Shown here one piece after another: positions 4,949-6,092 of a DNA stretch of 6,092 bases. The notes below the pieces were generated by a model. That model was not told the origin of the DNA, searched no databases, and was given only the letters and a program-made list of their open reading frames with translations. Each line of letters begins with the position of its first letter. Within the stretch, counting starts at the first letter, position 1. This stretch comes from Clostridia bacterium. GTDB lineage: Bacteria; Bacillota; Clostridia; Oscillospirales; CAG-272. Where the stretch lies: positions 1 to 6,092 of the forward strand of contig JAFXFQ010000023.1 in assembly GCA_017520365.1 (NCBI GenBank), read 5' to 3'. The position numbers and the translations under genes were made by a program.

Positions 4949-5013
4949 GCGACAAGGATATCGACTACGTTTACGAAAACTACGGTTGCGGCGAAAAATT
5001 CAATATCAAGTAA
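4946..5013 (+). pseudogene. trpB: Second copy of the trpB 3' end (remnant)
   Basis: Sixty-eight nt repeat the last codons of trpB including the stop (5011-5013), with the same encoded residues (GDKDIDYVYENYGCGEKFNIK after the first partial codon) and three synonymous differences. No start or upstream part exists, so it is not a gene. It is followed by its own terminator (5017-5051), as an original trpB end would be. It may be the displaced native 3' end of trpB after integration (attR), or all that is left of a second trpB copy. Confidence 0.9.
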
Positions 5014-5016
5014 AGG

Positions 5017-5051
5017 AAAAACCAATTCCGCCGAAACGGAATTGGTTTTTT
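5017..5051. terminator. Bidirectional terminator behind the trpB remnant
   Basis: CCAATTCCG (5022-5030) pairs with CGGAATTGG (5037-5045), loop CCGAAA, extended by AAAAA and TTTTTT. It works rightward after the trpB remnant and leftward for the BspA-like gene, whose stop lies 11 nt away. Confidence 0.93.
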
Positions 5052-5061
5052 CTTTTATGGG

Positions 5062-6063
5062 TCAATTTTCAAAATAATTTATCCATTCGCTTTCGTCTGT
5101 GCTCATAAAGCAATGGTATTCAACACAGCTTGAGGTATCGAAAGGATCGGGGAGGATAATTTCGCCGTTTACTCCGTAGAGCATATAACTCATAAACCAT
5201 ACCTTCGACGTGTCAAATACGGAGAGGTCAATGCTTTCAAGACGCGAGCATTCTCTGAACATACACCTCATACCCTCAACTTCAGAGGTGTCAAAGCCGG
5301 ACAAATCAAGGCTTTCAAGGCCAATGCAGTCAGCAAACATATAGCTCATATCCGTAACACTGGAGGTATCAAAGCTTGACAGATCGATGCCTGTAACGGA
5401 GCAGCAACCGAAGAACATCATAGCCATATTTGTTACCCCGGACGTATCGAATCCTGCTACGTCAAGGCACTTAACTGAGCCACAGCCGCCAAACATTCCG
5501 GTCATATCTGTTACGTTCGAGGTGTCGAAGCCGGATACATCAAGTTCTCTGACATATTCACAGCCGTAGAACATATAGTCCATCCTCGTGACCTTTGAGG
5601 TATCAAAATCGGATACGTCGAGCTCCTTTACATACACACAGCCATCGAACATATTATTCATATTCGTGACGCTTGAGGTATCAAAGCCCGACACGTCAAG
5701 AGAAGAAAGAATAGCCTTGCCATCCTCCATATAAAACATATAGCTCATATCCGTGACGTTTGAGGTATCAAATTCGGATACATCAATACTCTCCAGCCAA
5801 CAGCAATTGGCAAACATACCCTCCATGGTCTCGGCCCTTGAGGTATCAAAGCAACCGTTGAAATTTATGCGTTCAAGCCTTGTACAGCAAAAGAAGAGAT
5901 ATTTGCAGGTTTCGGCTCCCGCATACACCTTTCCGTCTGCAGCGATATAAAAATCAAAAAAGCCAAGGAGCTTTTGAATACCACGCTTTATACCGTTAAG
6001 GAGATTGGCTTTCTTCTCGGCTTTTCCGGTGAGAATAATTTCATAAAGTTTTTTAAATATCAC
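5062..6063 (-). CDS. BspA-like (DUF285) FDTS-repeat protein
   Basis: A 333-residue protein made mainly of 26-residue repeats (about 72-311) of the form FDTSxVTxMxxMFxxCxxLxxLDVSG; ten FDTS motifs are present. This is the DUF285/BspA-like repeat, common in surface proteins of gut Clostridia and mycoplasmas and usually linked to adhesion. The chosen start is GTG (6061-6063) with AGGAG at 6074-6078, 10 nt upstream; stop codons TAA and TGA lie in frame just before it. The next in-frame Met is residue 80, inside the repeats. Residues 1-70 (MIFKKLYEIILTGK...) are basic and show no clear signal peptide, which is odd for this family, so the product may be cytoplasmic or the gene may have lost its 5' end. 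It is rich in Cys, including CC pairs at 59-60, 87-88 and 220-221. The terminator at 5017-5051 closes it. Any promoter lies outside the window. Confidence 0.8.
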   Translation of the reverse strand: MIFKKLYEIILTGKAEKKANLLNGIKRGIQKLLGFFDFYIAADGKVYAGAETCKYLFFCCTRLERINFNGCFDTSRAETMEGMFANCCWLESIDVSEFDTSNVTDMSYMFYMEDGKAILSSLDVSGFDTSSVTNMNNMFDGCVYVKELDVSDFDTSKVTRMDYMFYGCEYVRELDVSGFDTSNVTDMTGMFGGCGSVKCLDVAGFDTSGVTNMAMMFFGCCSVTGIDLSSFDTSSVTDMSYMFADCIGLESLDLSGFDTSEVEGMRCMFRECSRLESIDLSVFDTSKVWFMSYMLYGVNGEIILPDPFDTSSCVEYHCFMSTDESEWINYFEN

Positions 6064-6092
6064 TCAGGGTTAACTCCTACCGAGCATCGAAA

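Larger units (their letters stand above)
1878..5013. mobile_element. Possible integrative element or island bounded by trpB 3' repeats
   Basis: The block between the two 68-bp direct repeats holds a tyrosine recombinase near its left end, an invertible switch, a secreted cargo protein and a truncated recombinase at its right end. The layout (chromosome, core, element; element, core, chromosome) is what insertion into the 3' end of trpB with restoration of the gene would leave. Against this, the truncated recombinase at the right end has trpB-like codons, and a deletion joining it to a second trpB copy would give the same picture. No transposase, conjugation or replication genes are present, so any movement would need help. 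Confidence 0.4.

Noticed and set aside
4945..4994. TGCGGCGA occurring twice, 42 bp apart, in the trpB remnant
   Set aside because: The second occurrence is ordinary trpB coding sequence (CysGlyGlu) and the first arises at the junction; likely coincidence.
4821..5108. Plus-strand ORFs across the scar (4821-5108, 4889-5077)
   Set aside because: They run antisense through the recombinase remnant and out of frame through the trpB remnant; no ribosome site or family match.
5131..5850. 78-bp periodicity as a possible CRISPR array
   Set aside because: The period is an in-frame protein repeat (FDTS modules) with no constant repeat/unique spacer alternation.
6064..6092. Minus-strand peptide FRCSVGVNPE before the BspA-like start, faintly like the end of an AraC-type regulator
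   Set aside because: Only ten residues before a TGA at the window edge; too short to support a gene call.

Overview
The window looks like a piece of a Gram-positive Clostridia chromosome, most likely Ruminococcaceae/Oscillospirales-like. The evidence is a tRNA-sensing T-box leader, strong AGGAG-type ribosome binding sites, two secreted proteins with type I dockerin repeats, and a BspA-like (DUF285) repeat protein. Genus and species cannot be read from the sequence.

Layout. Positions 1-224 (minus) hold the 5' part of a secreted dockerin protein with a strong promoter at 262-290. Divergent from it, a consensus promoter at 343-372 drives a tryptophan-type T-box leader (specifier TGG, terminator at 572-607) and a complete stand-alone trpB (713-1945) with its own terminator. 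Next comes an AT-richer block: a complete tyrosine recombinase (2124-2948), a short segment bounded by two 28-bp palindromic sites in inverted orientation (3003-3030 and 3233-3260), a 21-codon leader ORF, and a secreted two-repeat protein with a C-terminal dockerin (3396-4700). The block ends at a scar where the last 52 codons of a second, unrelated tyrosine recombinase (minus) abut a 68-bp second copy of the 3' end of trpB (4946-5013). A BspA-like repeat gene (5062-6063, minus) closes the window.

Main interpretation. The recombinase, inverted-site pair and secreted dockerin protein look like a self-contained phase-variation cassette. The 28-bp sites have 11-6-11 architecture, as Xer/dif sites do, with asymmetric spacers in opposite orientation, so recombination would invert the roughly 200 bp between them. 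That segment carries a good promoter (TTGATT, 17-nt spacer, TGGTAATAT) that now points away from the secreted gene, and a strong hairpin terminator that now lies between upstream sequence and that gene. The orientation shown therefore predicts OFF; inversion would put the promoter toward the gene and the terminator behind it. This is inferred from sequence and has not been shown to invert.

The whole block (1878-5013) is bracketed by the 68-bp direct repeat of the trpB 3' end, which differs at three positions, all synonymous. This fits either an integrative element inserted in the 3' end of trpB, or the remnant of a second trpB copy lost by deletion; the window alone cannot decide.
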